From a virus, in IMG/VR virus record IMGVR_UViG_3300032050_000177, positions 1 through 54,624 of that record: DNA of 54,624 nt; one strand, 5' to 3'. The translations under genes were made by a program, and so were the position numbers. The first letter of the stretch is position 1; each line of letters starts with the position of its first letter. Below the pieces are notes generated by a model. The model had not been told where the DNA came from, ran no database searches, and was given only the letters and a program-made list of their open reading frames with translations. Of this stretch, positions 32,447 to 40,204 are shown in pieces.

Positions 32447-33055
32447 TCAACTAATAATTTCAGTCTCTAGCTCGTTCAAACACTTAAAGTGAGTGCCATT
32501 AATAGTCATTTCCCACGTTTTGTGGTAGTGTCCGAATCGCCAAATTTTTGGTTGATGTATTCTAAATAATTCATCTAATGCCCAACCAGTAAGATTTTGA
32601 TATCTAGTTGCTCCAGGTGGCAACAGGTGATAATTAATACTCTCTGGACAATCATGAGTAATAACAATATCTGGCTTTATTTCTCTATAAAGCTCCCTAG
32701 CTTTCATGAATTGATCTATAGATACTTGCTCCTGTTCCCACCAATCAATACCAATTGTTCTATACTGACGATCAATACTATATGCTCCACGATAATAGAA
32801 AAATTTTACTCCATTAATAGAAGTGTAACCGTAATCATATAAGAAATGAGGGTACTTATAACAAGTATCATAATTATCATGATTACCTCCTATAATTAGA
32901 TGTTTAGTATAGTCTACATTCTTTAGGGTATCATACTTAAATCCAAAATCACCGATCTGTAAAGTATATGGATGATACTCTGTTTGTCTAATTATTTTGT
33001 GGTAACGATCATATTTTCCATGAACGTCACCCACTAGTGTCAGCTTGTTCTTCAT
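32447..33055 (-). CDS. Metallophosphoesterase (calcineurin-like) 1
   Basis: A 202-residue phosphoesterase with all five motifs: LTLVGDVHGKYDRYH, LQIGDFGFK, IIGGNHDNYD, IVITHDCPE and RFGHYHKTWE. These bind two metals and cleave phosphodiesters or phosphomonoesters. Its substrate could be nucleotides, a signalling nucleotide, RNA ends or phosphoproteins. A second, different copy is at 34500. Its start overlaps the 33027 gene. Confidence 0.9.
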   Translation of the reverse strand: MKNKLTLVGDVHGKYDRYHKIIRQTEYHPYTLQIGDFGFKYDTLKNVDYTKHLIIGGNHDNYDTCYKYPHFLYDYGYTSINGVKFFYYRGAYSIDRQYRTIGIDWWEQEQVSIDQFMKARELYREIKPDIVITHDCPESINYHLLPPGATRYQNLTGWALDELFRIHQPKIWRFGHYHKTWEMTINGTHFKCLNELETEIIS

Positions 33056-33395
33056 TCTGTATTGTTTCTTGAAGTTTACTTACGATGGTTGCCGCTTCAT
33101 CTAACAAATTATTAATTTCTTGTAGCTTATGAAACGCTTTATTTCTTTGATTAAGAAGCAGTCTAGGAATACCTGTACTATTTTGATCATACCATGAAGT
33201 ATTAGCATTGTCAAATGCAAAATCTGACAAAGACTCTGCTAAATTTATCAAATCTTTATTTGACATTCTAGCAGAAAATGATCCTTCCCATGAGTATATC
33301 TTTAAATAAAATGGATTGGTTGATACTAGTGGATTAAATTGAATTTCTAAAGAAAGATCGTTATTAATATCAATAAATTGTTTTTTTTCTTCCAT
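33027..33395 (-). CDS. Unknown phage protein
   Basis: A 122-residue protein. I prefer ATG at 33395 (MEEKKQFIDINND) just after the upstream stop; a GTG at 33407 is the alternative. It has a beta-rich N-terminal half (LEIQFNPLVSTNPFYLKIYS) and a helical C-terminal half (KLQEINNLLDEAATIVSKLQ). No family recognised. It overlaps the start of the phosphoesterase gene. Confidence 0.6.
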   Translation of the reverse strand: MEEKKQFIDINNDLSLEIQFNPLVSTNPFYLKIYSWEGSFSARMSNKDLINLAESLSDFAFDNANTSWYDQNSTGIPRLLLNQRNKAFHKLQEINNLLDEAATIVSKLQETIQNEEQADTSG

Positions 33396-33397
33396 GA

Positions 33398-34156
33398 TTA
33401 TGTCCACAACTCTTTTCTAATCTTGATAAGTTCAATTAGTTTATCAGTATCTTCTTTGTCATACTGTTCTTCAAGCTTAACCATATTGTGCATAGACTTT
33501 ATTTCTTCTTTAGATTTTTTACTAAAGAATTCATTTCCTTCAAATTGTGACATTCCAGATAGATAATATGGCTCTGGTCTAATAGGTCTTATTTTTGTCC
33601 ACCAAATATACAGCTCTTTAACCTTTTGTGCAGAAATTGCTTGTGGTGTAATTTTTCCATAACGCCTATCACCTTCCATTATTCCGCAGTCTTCGTTGTA
33701 TGTTAGCGAACAAGCCCAGTCAAGATGATCTAATCCTGCTTGCTTACATTTCCCCTTGATAAACTTATAATCGCGGTCTTCATATGATTTCATTGTATGA
33801 GCCAATTCGCCTTCAACGTAATCTACAAGTTCATTAAATAGTCCATGCAATATTTTAGTGTCTATTTCGTGGTAATGTCCAGGTTTTAGGCCAGTTTTAA
33901 TAATGTGGGTTTGATCTATCCATCTATTTCTAACGTAAATTCTAACAGCGTTATATATATCTGATGGAAACATCCAACAATCTTGCAGGATATCAAGACC
34001 TTCTTCTGCTAACCAATATCTGATAGGATTTTTAGTCTTGACTTCGCCTTTCCACTCTGCCCACTGGTTCCATTCTAGTGCAAATGGTTTTGGTGTTCCT
34101 CTAATCCAATCGGCAAATTTGGAGCATGACCAATAGTTAAATCTAGATTTTATCAT
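33398..34156 (-). CDS. Conserved large-phage protein of unknown function
   Basis: A 252-residue protein starting with a pattern I recall from large phages (FADWIRGTPKPFALEWNQWA) with many Trp. Later parts hold LDILQDCWMFPSDIYNAVRI and a charged C-terminal helix (KLEEQYDKEDTDKLIELIK). No catalytic motif is visible. It shares start/stop bases with both neighbours, so it is part of a compact operon. Confidence 0.65.
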   Translation of the reverse strand: MIKSRFNYWSCSKFADWIRGTPKPFALEWNQWAEWKGEVKTKNPIRYWLAEEGLDILQDCWMFPSDIYNAVRIYVRNRWIDQTHIIKTGLKPGHYHEIDTKILHGLFNELVDYVEGELAHTMKSYEDRDYKFIKGKCKQAGLDHLDWACSLTYNEDCGIMEGDRRYGKITPQAISAQKVKELYIWWTKIRPIRPEPYYLSGMSQFEGNEFFSKKSKEEIKSMHNMVKLEEQYDKEDTDKLIELIKIRKELWT

Positions 34157-34503
34157 TATTTTTGCATCATTTCTGAGTAAGATATTTTTTGACGATAAAC
34201 AAAACCTTCAGAAAAACCTTGTTGGTATATCCATTTGATAGTTGATAAATGGTCGAAGGTTTCCACAAAGTCTTTATTATTTTTTGCCCAATTTATCCAC
34301 GACTTTTCCTCATCGCTTTCTCCATACAAATCATCAAAATAAATATCTTCATATGAATAGTAATGAGTATTTAAACCAGTATCAACAAGAGTAAAGACCA
34401 AGCCACCGTCTTCTTGGCTTATCGAACCAACAACCAGCTTTTGCATAAATACATTATAAACTATATCGCCCGCCTTAATGCTATCAGCCAGAGATTTTAT
34501 CAT
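34156..34503 (-). CDS. Unknown protein beside phosphoesterase 2
   Basis: A 115-residue protein beginning MIKSLADSIKAGDIVYNVFM with a barrel-like start (VVGSISQEDGGLVFTLVDTG) followed by acidic helices. The first part resembles small SH3-like folds. It overlaps the phosphoesterase stop by 4 bases. Function unknown. Confidence 0.6.
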   Translation of the reverse strand: MIKSLADSIKAGDIVYNVFMQKLVVGSISQEDGGLVFTLVDTGLNTHYYSYEDIYFDDLYGESDEEKSWINWAKNNKDFVETFDHLSTIKWIYQQGFSEGFVYRQKISYSEMMQK

Positions 34504-35075
34504 GTTTCAATCTGATTTATTGGTTTTGAATGAAGTAGTTTTTGTATCTCTTTGAAGCTCCACGGCTCTCCAAATAGCTTACCATAGTTTATCGTATTGT
34601 CAACACCTACATCTAAAGTTTTTCTGTTAGAATTTTTGTCTTCTTCGTTTAATTTAGAGTGGCTATGCCCATAGAGCATCCAGCTACCCTTGTGAGATGC
34701 GGGCCAGACTCTAGATGCGTAGTGACTAAGATATATTCTTTGATTACAATATATTATTTCTTTAACAGGCTGAACGCTGCTAAATCCATAGGAATTTTCT
34801 GATGATATTAGATGTTTAACGAAGTCTTTTTCCCGATCATGATTCCCTATTAGGACATGAATATCTTTACAGATTATTCTTTCTCTATACTCTATAGGAT
34901 CTTTACCTCTAAAAGCAAAATCACCGAGGATATAAAGAGAATCATCTATTCCAACAGTAGTGTTTATAGTATCTATAATAGATTTATTCATCTCATGCAC
35001 ATCAGAGAATGGTCTGTTGCAATATTTTATGATGTTTTTGTGTCCCAAATGTAAATCGCTAGTAAAGAATATCAT
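34500..35075 (-). CDS. Metallophosphoesterase 2
   Basis: A 191-residue enzyme of the same superfamily as 32447 but a different subtype: FFTSDLHLGHKNIIKY, YILGDFAFRG, VLIGNHDREKDF, YLSHYASRVWP and LYGHSHSKLN. This start (SDLHLGH) is typical of small phage and bacterial phosphoesterases of the YfcE-like group. Substrate unknown; possible roles are degrading signalling nucleotides or processing RNA ends. Confidence 0.9.
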   Translation of the reverse strand: MIFFTSDLHLGHKNIIKYCNRPFSDVHEMNKSIIDTINTTVGIDDSLYILGDFAFRGKDPIEYRERIICKDIHVLIGNHDREKDFVKHLISSENSYGFSSVQPVKEIIYCNQRIYLSHYASRVWPASHKGSWMLYGHSHSKLNEEDKNSNRKTLDVGVDNTINYGKLFGEPWSFKEIQKLLHSKPINQIET

Positions 35076-35077
35076 AT

Positions 35078-35281
35078 TTAATGATTTAATAGATTAGAAA
35101 GTTTATGTGTTGCCATTAAAGCAACTACTATATTTTTAGTTAGCCAATCTCTGTTAGATTGATAATCTCCATTCTTGTCCCATCCACCTTCTACTAACCC
35201 TTCGTCAAAAGCATCTCTCAAATCTTGAGCAAATGATATACAGCAGTATATTGCATTTATTTCGTCAACAGTTAGTTCCAT
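35078..35281 (-). CDS. Small unknown helical protein
   Basis: A 67-residue protein (MELTVDEINAIYCCISFAQD, LRDAFDEGLVEGGWDKNGD). It starts within the end of the 35265 gene and stops 2 bases before the phosphoesterase 2 start. No family recognised. Confidence 0.55.
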   Translation of the reverse strand: MELTVDEINAIYCCISFAQDLRDAFDEGLVEGGWDKNGDYQSNRDWLTKNIVVALMATHKLSNLLNH

Positions 35282-35516
35282 TATTATTTTCTTTTTTCTT
35301 TAAGGTATCAATGTTAAAATGAAAACGTAATTCTATGGGATAATGTCCTTCGCCAAACTCTTTATTGTAATGATTGTTACAAGCCATAATAGCATCAGAA
35401 TAGTTGTTATAAATTCTTGCCAGATTAGGATCTTTAGTATAATTAAATGGACTACCAGTAATAAAACTTTGTGTCGTTGGGTGGAATATAATCCACTTTT
35501 GTATTAGATTATTCAA
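35265..35516 (-). CDS. Small unknown protein
   Basis: An 83-residue protein (WIIFHPTTQSFITGSPFNYT, NNHYNKEFGEGHYPIELRFH). Overlapping start and stop with its neighbours indicates operon translation. The aromatic N-terminus is typical of small soluble phage proteins; no family recognised. Confidence 0.55.
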   Translation of the reverse strand: MNNLIQKWIIFHPTTQSFITGSPFNYTKDPNLARIYNNYSDAIMACNNHYNKEFGEGHYPIELRFHFNIDTLKKKENNNGTNC

Positions 35517-35910
35517 TCTTCGGCCCTCCCCAATAATCCTTATCTAGTTTAATATCTGGATTGATTAAATAGCCTTGAGGGTGTCTTTTATTATATTCTT
35601 TTTCAAGTCGGCGTTGTTCCTCATAATCTGTTTCCATTTCCTGTTTATGCCAACCCTTAACAACTTCTAGTGCCTCATCAAGAGTATAATAACAGTGAGT
35701 ACGAACACTACCAAAAACATAACTATAAATAGTAATGCTAGTAATTTTCATTTCGCATTTCTTATCTTCCCAATAATTGCCAAATTCTAAACTAATATGC
35801 CCCTCTTGGCTTTTGTGTCCAACATCACTATCGTTCTCAAACACATGGTCATATGCTTCTTTGAGAAGTTTTCGTATTAATACTAGTTTATTTATATCTT
35901 GTTGATTCAT
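35509..35910 (-). CDS. Unknown phage protein
   Basis: A 133-residue protein. It begins with a helix (QQDINKLVLIRKLLKEAYDH) then beta strands (HISLEFGNYWEDKKCEMKIT). The segment IYSYVFGSVRTHCYYTLDEA followed by LEVVKGWHKQEME matches a pattern of small phage proteins I recall but cannot name. Overlaps both neighbours by 4-8 bases. Confidence 0.6.
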   Translation of the reverse strand: MNQQDINKLVLIRKLLKEAYDHVFENDSDVGHKSQEGHISLEFGNYWEDKKCEMKITSITIYSYVFGSVRTHCYYTLDEALEVVKGWHKQEMETDYEEQRRLEKEYNKRHPQGYLINPDIKLDKDYWGGPKIE

Positions 35911-36104
35911 AAATATTTATTGACTCTTCTTCTTGCTGGATCTTTTACCAGAGGTTTATGAAATTCTTTAGTTACTATTTTTCTAAAATTATATCCGTAA
36001 ATCTCGTTCATTAAACTTTGTTCAGCTTCTAATACTCTATTAAGATCACAAGCATTATTCCAACCGCTCATAGGCGAAGGTTTTTTATATTGTCCCCAAC
36101 CCAT
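35907..36104 (-). CDS. Small basic protein
   Basis: A 65-residue protein rich in Lys and Arg (MGWGQYKKPSPMSGWNNACD, FHKPLVKDPARRRVNKYL). The basic tail suggests nucleic acid or ribosome binding. A TTGACA-17-TAGATC sequence precedes it, a weak promoter at best. No family recognised. Confidence 0.55.
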   Translation of the reverse strand: MGWGQYKKPSPMSGWNNACDLNRVLEAEQSLMNEIYGYNFRKIVTKEFHKPLVKDPARRRVNKYL

Positions 36105-36109
36105 TCGAT

Positions 36110-36214
36110 CTACAAGTCCTGCATTTGATTGTCAAGATCATTGATAGTTTCATCTACTGTTTTTGGACTCATCCAATCAAATAGACCGAAAAATCCTTTT
36201 AGAAAACTATTCAT
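36110..36214 (-). CDS. Tiny amphipathic protein
   Basis: A 34-residue frame, MNSFLKGFFGLFDWMSPKTV then DETINDLDNQMQDL, overlapping the upstream stop by 8 bases. Phe/Trp-rich N-terminus could sit on a membrane. Coupling makes a real gene plausible; function unknown. Confidence 0.45.
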   Translation of the reverse strand: MNSFLKGFFGLFDWMSPKTVDETINDLDNQMQDL

Positions 36215-36449
36215 GCCATTCTTTCTCTAGTTTATCTAGTACAAATGTAACCATTTTATTATCATAAAAACAATCAGACTCAGACGCCACAAGTTCTTTA
36301 TGTTTTTCCGGCCAAACATCCCACAATACATTCATAATAGTCTGACCATATCTCCACTGATTAGCAGCAGAAATTTTCCCCCCCGACCTTGACGCTTGAT
36401 GATTCATGAATGTATCATCGACTTTAGATACAAATTCTTCAAACTTCAT
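36207..36449 (-). CDS. Small unknown protein
   Basis: An 80-residue protein with a long central helix (WRYGQTIMNVLWDVWPEKHK) and a second helix (FDNKMVTFVLDKLEKEWHE-like end). Overlaps the STAS-like gene by 4 bases. The pattern recurs in large phage accessory blocks; no named family. Confidence 0.6.
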   Translation of the reverse strand: MKFEEFVSKVDDTFMNHQASRSGGKISAANQWRYGQTIMNVLWDVWPEKHKELVASESDCFYDNKMVTFVLDKLEKEWHE

Positions 36450-36742
36450 ACTAATATATCCTCAACACCTTCTAATAGTGTTTTTCTCACACCCTTATTC
36501 ATATTAGTAAGTAGTATATGATTCTTAACAAAGTCCGATCCGCGTTCTTTAGCTATAACACCTATTAGATTCCTACCCCATCCATTAGTAATAGAACGAA
36601 CATCCTTAAAATCAATCTCTACATTAAAACCAAGATTAATTTCTTCTAACACACTATGACGTAACTCACTAGCTAATTTAGTGCTAGATAAATCAGTACC
36701 ATACATATGTTTAATCTCATAATATATTATTGGGCCTTTCAC
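36446..36742 (-). CDS. STAS-like (DUF4325-type) protein
   Basis: A 98-residue protein. INLGFNVEIDFKDVRSITNG is the core of DUF4325 STAS-like proteins (a strand, then D-F-x-x-V-x-x-I-T/S), followed by a helix and SDFVKNHILLTNMNKG. In bacteria these small domains accompany GHKL ATPases and toxin or defence modules. Here it is next to a membrane protein and may act as an antagonist switch; this role is inferred. Confidence 0.7.
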   Translation of the reverse strand: MKGPIIYYEIKHMYGTDLSSTKLASELRHSVLEEINLGFNVEIDFKDVRSITNGWGRNLIGVIAKERGSDFVKNHILLTNMNKGVRKTLLEGVEDILV

Positions 36743-36963
36743 AGTTTATCCCCTATTGTCGCAGCAAAATATCCGAAGCTGAGTATCCAAGAAAGTATTA
36801 ATATAACAAAACAATGAGAGAACACCCAATAATTTTCATTACCATAGTTGTATTTAAAATGCTCTATGAGAATATAACAAGCAAACCAATAAAGAACCAT
36901 AAGAATCACAGAGACTCCTGTGGCAAATATTCCACTCATTAGTATTTTAAGTAAAGTATTCAT
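36739..36963 (-). CDS. Small membrane protein
   Basis: A 74-residue protein with two transmembrane segments (LMSGIFATGVSVILMVLYWF and the later VFSHCFVILILSWILSFGYF). It overlaps the STAS-like gene by 4 bases. Function unknown; a membrane partner for it is possible. Confidence 0.65.
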   Translation of the reverse strand: MNTLLKILMSGIFATGVSVILMVLYWFACYILIEHFKYNYGNENYWVFSHCFVILILSWILSFGYFAATIGDKL

Positions 36964-37009
36964 AATTTTCCTTTATTGTATTGAAAACGCCCCCATTATT
37001 GAACATAAT

Positions 37010-37060
37010 ACGTCGAGAGGGAAATCCCTACAAATAGACGCACTAGAGGTTCTAGGACGT
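37010..37060 (-). ncRNA. Candidate three-way-junction RNA
   Basis: In the roughly 140-base gap before the 37103 gene end, an outer stem ACGTC/GACGT encloses two hairpins, CTAGA-ACC-TCTAG and AGGGA-TT-TCCCT, joined by TGCGTCTATTTGT. The hairpin loops are too short for a purine riboswitch. Could be a terminator-like or regulatory element; seen by eye only. Confidence 0.35.
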
Positions 37061-37102
37061 TACCCTTGCGATCAACTCAAAGGTCGGTGTTAATTCACCT
37101 GT

Positions 37103-37339
37103 TTATATTTCTTCTCCTGTATTATAATCAAGAACAGGATAATCCCACGCCTCTTTCATCAAAGAAGGAAGAGGTATTCCTGCTTTATCTTGCACTGTTT
37201 GTAAATCCAACATACTATCCTTTAGATAAACTGGCATATTATGAATGTTCACAACATCTTGGTTATCGTCAATAAATACTGGATATAATCCATATTTGTC
37301 TTCTTTTTTAACGATACGATATTTCCAGCCGGTAGTCAT
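37103..37339 (-). CDS. Paralogue of the 37336 gene
   Basis: A 78-residue protein (MTTGWKYRIVKKEDKYGLYP, WDYPVLDYNTGEEI) that aligns with the neighbour at 37336: W-x-x-R-V/I-V start, an acidic middle, a DLxxxV segment and a final VLDYxTxEEI. They look like a tandem duplication. The family is common in cyanophages and other T4-like phages; its function is not known. Confidence 0.65.
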   Translation of the reverse strand: MTTGWKYRIVKKEDKYGLYPVFIDDNQDVVNIHNMPVYLKDSMLDLQTVQDKAGIPLPSLMKEAWDYPVLDYNTGEEI

Positions 37340-37578
37340 GGTTTAATTTCCTGTAGTGTATCGTAGTCAATTATACGTTGTTCCAAACACTTTGTCAATC
37401 GTTCGACCGTTTGTCGTAGATCGTCAATACTTTCTTCTCGTATTCTTATTGGTTCTCCCATTATTGCGTTTATAGTTCCGTCAGAGTTATAATAGACTTC
37501 ATATATCTCATATAACATACTATCATCCATATGAGTATTAGGATAAAATCTACGAACGACACGGTGATTCCATGACAT
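37336..37578 (-). CDS. Paralogue of the 37103 gene
   Basis: An 80-residue protein (MSWNHRVVRRFYPNTHMDDS, YEIYEVYYNSDGTINAIMGE, IIDYDTLQEI). The segment YEIxEVYYNSDG is typical of a short cyanophage protein family of unknown function. ATGA overlap with 37103 shows coupled translation. Confidence 0.68.
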   Translation of the reverse strand: MSWNHRVVRRFYPNTHMDDSMLYEIYEVYYNSDGTINAIMGEPIRIREESIDDLRQTVERLTKCLEQRIIDYDTLQEIKP

Positions 37579-37583
37579 TTAAA

Positions 37584-37913
37584 TTATTGTGATATTCCAC
37601 AATCTCCACTTAGTTGAGGTTGTTTTAATATTGATTGTATAGAGTCAGAAATGCTTGTATTTTGTTGCAGATATTCGTTATGCAATCGCACAATATATTC
37701 GGCGGTTTTTTGATCTATAGCAGCGTCGGGTATAATCTCATACTCTTCACTTTCTGTACTTACCAAAGTCTTACCAAAATTTTCATATTCGTCATTATAT
37801 AGAATAGGATTAACTGGCACAATTCTTCTACACCAACATTGTGGCCCACTAAAACATTCATCAACTTTCCACTCTACTAGGAAAGATAACTCTTTTGCTT
37901 GTTCAAAGTTCAT
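37584..37913 (-). CDS. Unknown phage protein
   Basis: A 109-residue protein (MNFEQAKELSFLVEWKVDEC, SGPQCWCRRIVPVNPILYND, QKTAEYIVRLHNEYLQQN). The WKVDECFSGPQCWCRRI stretch with two close Cys could bind a metal. AAEYIVxLHN is a common motif of small phage proteins with EF-hand-free helices. No named family. Confidence 0.6.
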   Translation of the reverse strand: MNFEQAKELSFLVEWKVDECFSGPQCWCRRIVPVNPILYNDEYENFGKTLVSTESEEYEIIPDAAIDQKTAEYIVRLHNEYLQQNTSISDSIQSILKQPQLSGDCGISQ

Positions 37914-38307
37914 AGTTATGATTTTCGTATATTTTTGGAATCATCCAGTTCTTTAGCCATTTACTATCTTTGGCTCGACTTTTCAGTTCTTCGTCAATGT
38001 ATTTGCGTTCATTGTAATCTAACAGCCAATATCTGTCAATAGCAAACTTTTCCCACTCTCTAACATCATATCCTCCAAATGGTAATTCATACATACCACT
38101 TGACTTAAATTCATCATACAAGTATTCAAAAACATCTCGTACAACAACACATTTGGTATTAGAATTTAAACTATCCCAATGGTTTTTTATCCAGTCTTGA
38201 ACTGCTCCCGGCACATAAGTCATTCGACCAAGAGCATAGCGTAACGCAGAAGTAACCATGATACCACCATTAACATCGCAGTTAAAATTATGTTTTTTAG
38301 TTTTCAT
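37903..38307 (-). CDS. Conserved phage protein
   Basis: A 134-residue protein with GIMVTSALRYALGRMTYVPG followed by AVQDWIKNHW, a block I recognise from many phage hypothetical proteins, and later VVRDVFEYLYDEF and RYWLLDYNERKYIDEEL. Function unknown. Its ATG overlaps the stop of a tiny upstream frame (ATGA). Confidence 0.72.
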   Translation of the reverse strand: MKTKKHNFNCDVNGGIMVTSALRYALGRMTYVPGAVQDWIKNHWDSLNSNTKCVVVRDVFEYLYDEFKSSGMYELPFGGYDVREWEKFAIDRYWLLDYNERKYIDEELKSRAKDSKWLKNWMIPKIYENHNYEL

Positions 38308-38441
38308 TCCTGCACCTTTGTTCCCATGTCATAAGGATAGCCGTTCTCTGGATCATCACTATACACTCCCTCGTATTCATTATCATACCAAGGAATTTTG
38401 CTATCTGGTAACGATTCGCCGTCTGTATTATCTGATATCAT
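38304..38441 (-). CDS. Tiny acidic protein
   Basis: A 45-residue frame, MISDNTDGESLPDSKIPWYD then NEYEGVYSDDPENGYPYDMG, very acidic. ATGA coupling to the next gene supports it. Function unknown; strongly acidic peptides can mimic DNA, which is speculative. Confidence 0.5.
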   Translation of the reverse strand: MISDNTDGESLPDSKIPWYDNEYEGVYSDDPENGYPYDMGTKVQE

Positions 38442-38443
38442 AA

Positions 38444-38665
38444 TTAAAGATCTATATTTACATTGTGTTCGTTTAATAGTCTATAAAATTCTTCTCGTAT
38501 CTTGTCCAAGGCATCACTAGCGTCAGTAAAATCATTGTGATATTTATACCAATTTCTAAGCTGCTGACTAAAATCCCACAAAAAGGATTGAGTTCTAGAT
38601 GCTTGCATAGTAACATCATATTCGTGTTGATCTTCTGGCAGATCAAATCTTAGCATTACCTTCAT
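38444..38665 (-). CDS. Small conserved-looking phage protein
   Basis: A 73-residue protein (MKVMLRFDLPEDQHEYDVTM, LRNWYKYHNDFTDASDALDK, IREEFYRLLNEHNVNIDL). The pattern F-x-L-P-E-E..E..Q..L..R..KY, is a small phage protein type I have seen often near replication or accessory genes. Unknown function. Confidence 0.68.
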   Translation of the reverse strand: MKVMLRFDLPEDQHEYDVTMQASRTQSFLWDFSQQLRNWYKYHNDFTDASDALDKIREEFYRLLNEHNVNIDL

Positions 38666-38667
38666 TA

Positions 38668-38871
38668 TTATACTCCATATTTACAAATTTCCAACCCGAA
38701 ACCTAGAAAACGAAAATTTAATCCATATCCCCAATCGTATGTATAGAAATATAATTCTGTAGTTAGGTCTAATGAGAAACCATATTCATATACATCATCA
38801 GTATTATATAGTTTATTAGGAGTTCTGACTCCTACTAGGTTAAAAGGATGAAATACTTTAAATCTGACCAT
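38668..38871 (-). CDS. Small unknown protein
   Basis: A 67-residue aromatic, beta-rich protein (MVRFKVFHPFNLVGVRTPNK, LYFYTYDWGYGLNFRFLGFG). Start overlaps the upstream stop (TAATG). It may be membrane-associated through its aromatic strands; no family recognised. Confidence 0.55.
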   Translation of the reverse strand: MVRFKVFHPFNLVGVRTPNKLYNTDDVYEYGFSLDLTTELYFYTYDWGYGLNFRFLGFGLEICKYGV

Positions 38872-39071
38872 TATTTACCCCTATAAGAAGCCGCACTAAT
38901 ACTACTATTAAGTATCATAACACAAGCCCAATTAAGCCAACTATGCTCAATAGAAGTTTTAAATAATGTATTAATTGCCCAAATTTGAATAAATGGCCCA
39001 GCCACTATAAAGATCAGAGCAATCAACAAAATTATAGTAAAAAGAACGGGATCAATATTCACTGGTTTCAT
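38871..39071 (-). CDS. Small membrane protein
   Basis: A 66-residue protein with two transmembrane segments (FTIILLIALIFIVAGPFIQI and LNWACVMILNSSISA). I choose ATG at 39071, overlapping the upstream stop as TAATG, over a GTG at 39086. Function unknown. Confidence 0.62.
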   Translation of the reverse strand: MKPVNIDPVLFTIILLIALIFIVAGPFIQIWAINTLFKTSIEHSWLNWACVMILNSSISAASYRGK

Positions 39072-39472
39072 TATAGATTTTTCCACTCTTTCTCAATAAT
39101 ATCTGCTATAGTCTTAAACTTTCTTCCGCAATCATTAAGATCAGCCAAATATTCATAATGATCTGAAAGATAAAATCTACCAAGATTATCATTCATACCA
39201 GCCCAATCTTTAACCTCTTTTGGCAAATCCTCTTTCTTACCACCAAATCTACAATATCCATGAGAAAAATCACTATCATTATCATAAACTTTCTCAGGTA
39301 GAATCTTTTTCTTGTTCTTCTTCATGGTAGTATTATACAACTCACAAAGCACCCCAAGACAACAGTGTTGAGCCTGTCCCTTGCTATTAAATTGTTTGAG
39401 AGTTCCAGTACCCTGCTTATATTTGCCAGATCGCAGAGCCTTAACCCATTTTTTCATAATATTTTGTTTCAT
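39071..39472 (-). CDS. Conserved phage protein, ALRSGKYKQ family
   Basis: A 133-residue protein of a family widespread in phages and recognised by KWVKALRSGKYKQGTGTLKQ, HCCLGVLCELYNT, LPKEVKDWAGM and LADLNDCGRKFKTIADIIEK. Its function is not known; the CCLGVL core is its hallmark. An AGGAGA-like site precedes ATG, which overlaps the upstream stop. Confidence 0.8.
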   Translation of the reverse strand: MKQNIMKKWVKALRSGKYKQGTGTLKQFNSKGQAQHCCLGVLCELYNTTMKKNKKKILPEKVYDNDSDFSHGYCRFGGKKEDLPKEVKDWAGMNDNLGRFYLSDHYEYLADLNDCGRKFKTIADIIEKEWKNL

Positions 39473-39756
39473 TGATTATTCTCCATAAATTTCAAATCTC
39501 TAGGATGATCTTGGCTGGCTTCTCTAATAGATGGAAGATAATAGTAATCATAAATATCTTGCCACGAAGGAAACTCATAAAATGGTTCGCCCTCATTAAC
39601 ACACAATCCGCTATTGTCATAAACATCATAAAAACTTACTTTACGATTATCGTAATCTTCCATGCTATCATAGCAGGCAAATACCGTATAGATTCCATAA
39701 TCTACATTTGGTTCATAGATATATGACGCAACACTTTCGTTCATGGTTTTACTCAT
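39469..39756 (-). CDS. Paralogue of the 50893 gene
   Basis: A 95-residue protein starting at 39756 (MSKTMNESVASYIYEPNVDY); the longer frame to 39852 lies in the upstream gene. It aligns along its length with the 50893 product: ASYIYxxxxDYGIY, YDSMEDYDNRKVSFYDVYD and LCVNEGEPFYEFPSWQDIYD. The two lie 11 kb apart in different operons, showing a duplication inside the genome. Function unknown. Confidence 0.7.
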   Translation of the reverse strand: MSKTMNESVASYIYEPNVDYGIYTVFACYDSMEDYDNRKVSFYDVYDNSGLCVNEGEPFYEFPSWQDIYDYYYLPSIREASQDHPRDLKFMENNQ

Positions 39757-39931
39757 TGTTATTCTCCACAAAACTATTATCAAAACTCTGGAAAAGACCA
39801 TCAACCTCTTCAATAGAATATGGTCTACGATTAGGCAACCCAAATGCCTCACTATTCTTCATACTCAAAACTAAATTCTCCAAAGCATCCAGAATAATTG
39901 TCATATCATGCTTTTCAATATAGTAGTTCAT
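39749..39931 (-). CDS. Small helical protein
   Basis: A 60-residue protein (MNYYIEKHDMTIILDALENL, VLSMKNSEAFGLPNRRPYSI). Overlaps both neighbours by 4-8 bases. The pattern is typical of small phage accessory proteins; no family name. Confidence 0.6.
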   Translation of the reverse strand: MNYYIEKHDMTIILDALENLVLSMKNSEAFGLPNRRPYSIEEVDGLFQSFDNSFVENNNE

Positions 39932-40140
39932 ACTTCTTCCTCACTCGGGATATTATAGACGCCAATAATAGCAACGTCTTTGTGCAGTTTTACATTTTTG
40001 TATACCCAATCAATTATTTCTTTTTCTTCATGTATTATATTTTCTGGAACATCAATAAAATTAGTATTCCAAGTATAATCATCCAACAAAAAATAAAACT
40101 CAACACTAATCATCTTAGGCTTTTGCTTAGTTTTCATCAT
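39928..40140 (-). CDS. Small unknown protein, first of its operon
   Basis: A 70-residue protein. I choose 40140 (MMKTKQKPKMISVEFYFLLD) because GGAGAG lies directly upstream; the -10 of a strong promoter is only 22 bases away. It is acidic and beta-rich (DYTWNTNFIDVPENIIHEEK). No family recognised. Confidence 0.62.
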   Translation of the reverse strand: MMKTKQKPKMISVEFYFLLDDYTWNTNFIDVPENIIHEEKEIIDWVYKNVKLHKDVAIIGVYNIPSEEEV

Positions 40141-40162
40141 ATCTCTCCAAAGGGTATACAAC

Positions 40163-40190
40163 AGTATACAGTGTTATCGGCAGTTGTCAA
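40163..40190 (-). promoter_or_regulatory. Sigma70-type promoter
   Basis: TTGACA (40185-40190), 16-base spacer, TATACT (40163-40168). Drives the 39928 operon leftwards. Confidence 0.82.
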
Positions 40191-40204
40191 GAGCAACCTT
40201 TAGA

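Noticed and set aside
37010-37060. Purine riboswitch
   Set aside because: Three-way junction shape is similar, but loops of 2-3 bases cannot make the loop-loop contact and the junction sequence does not match.
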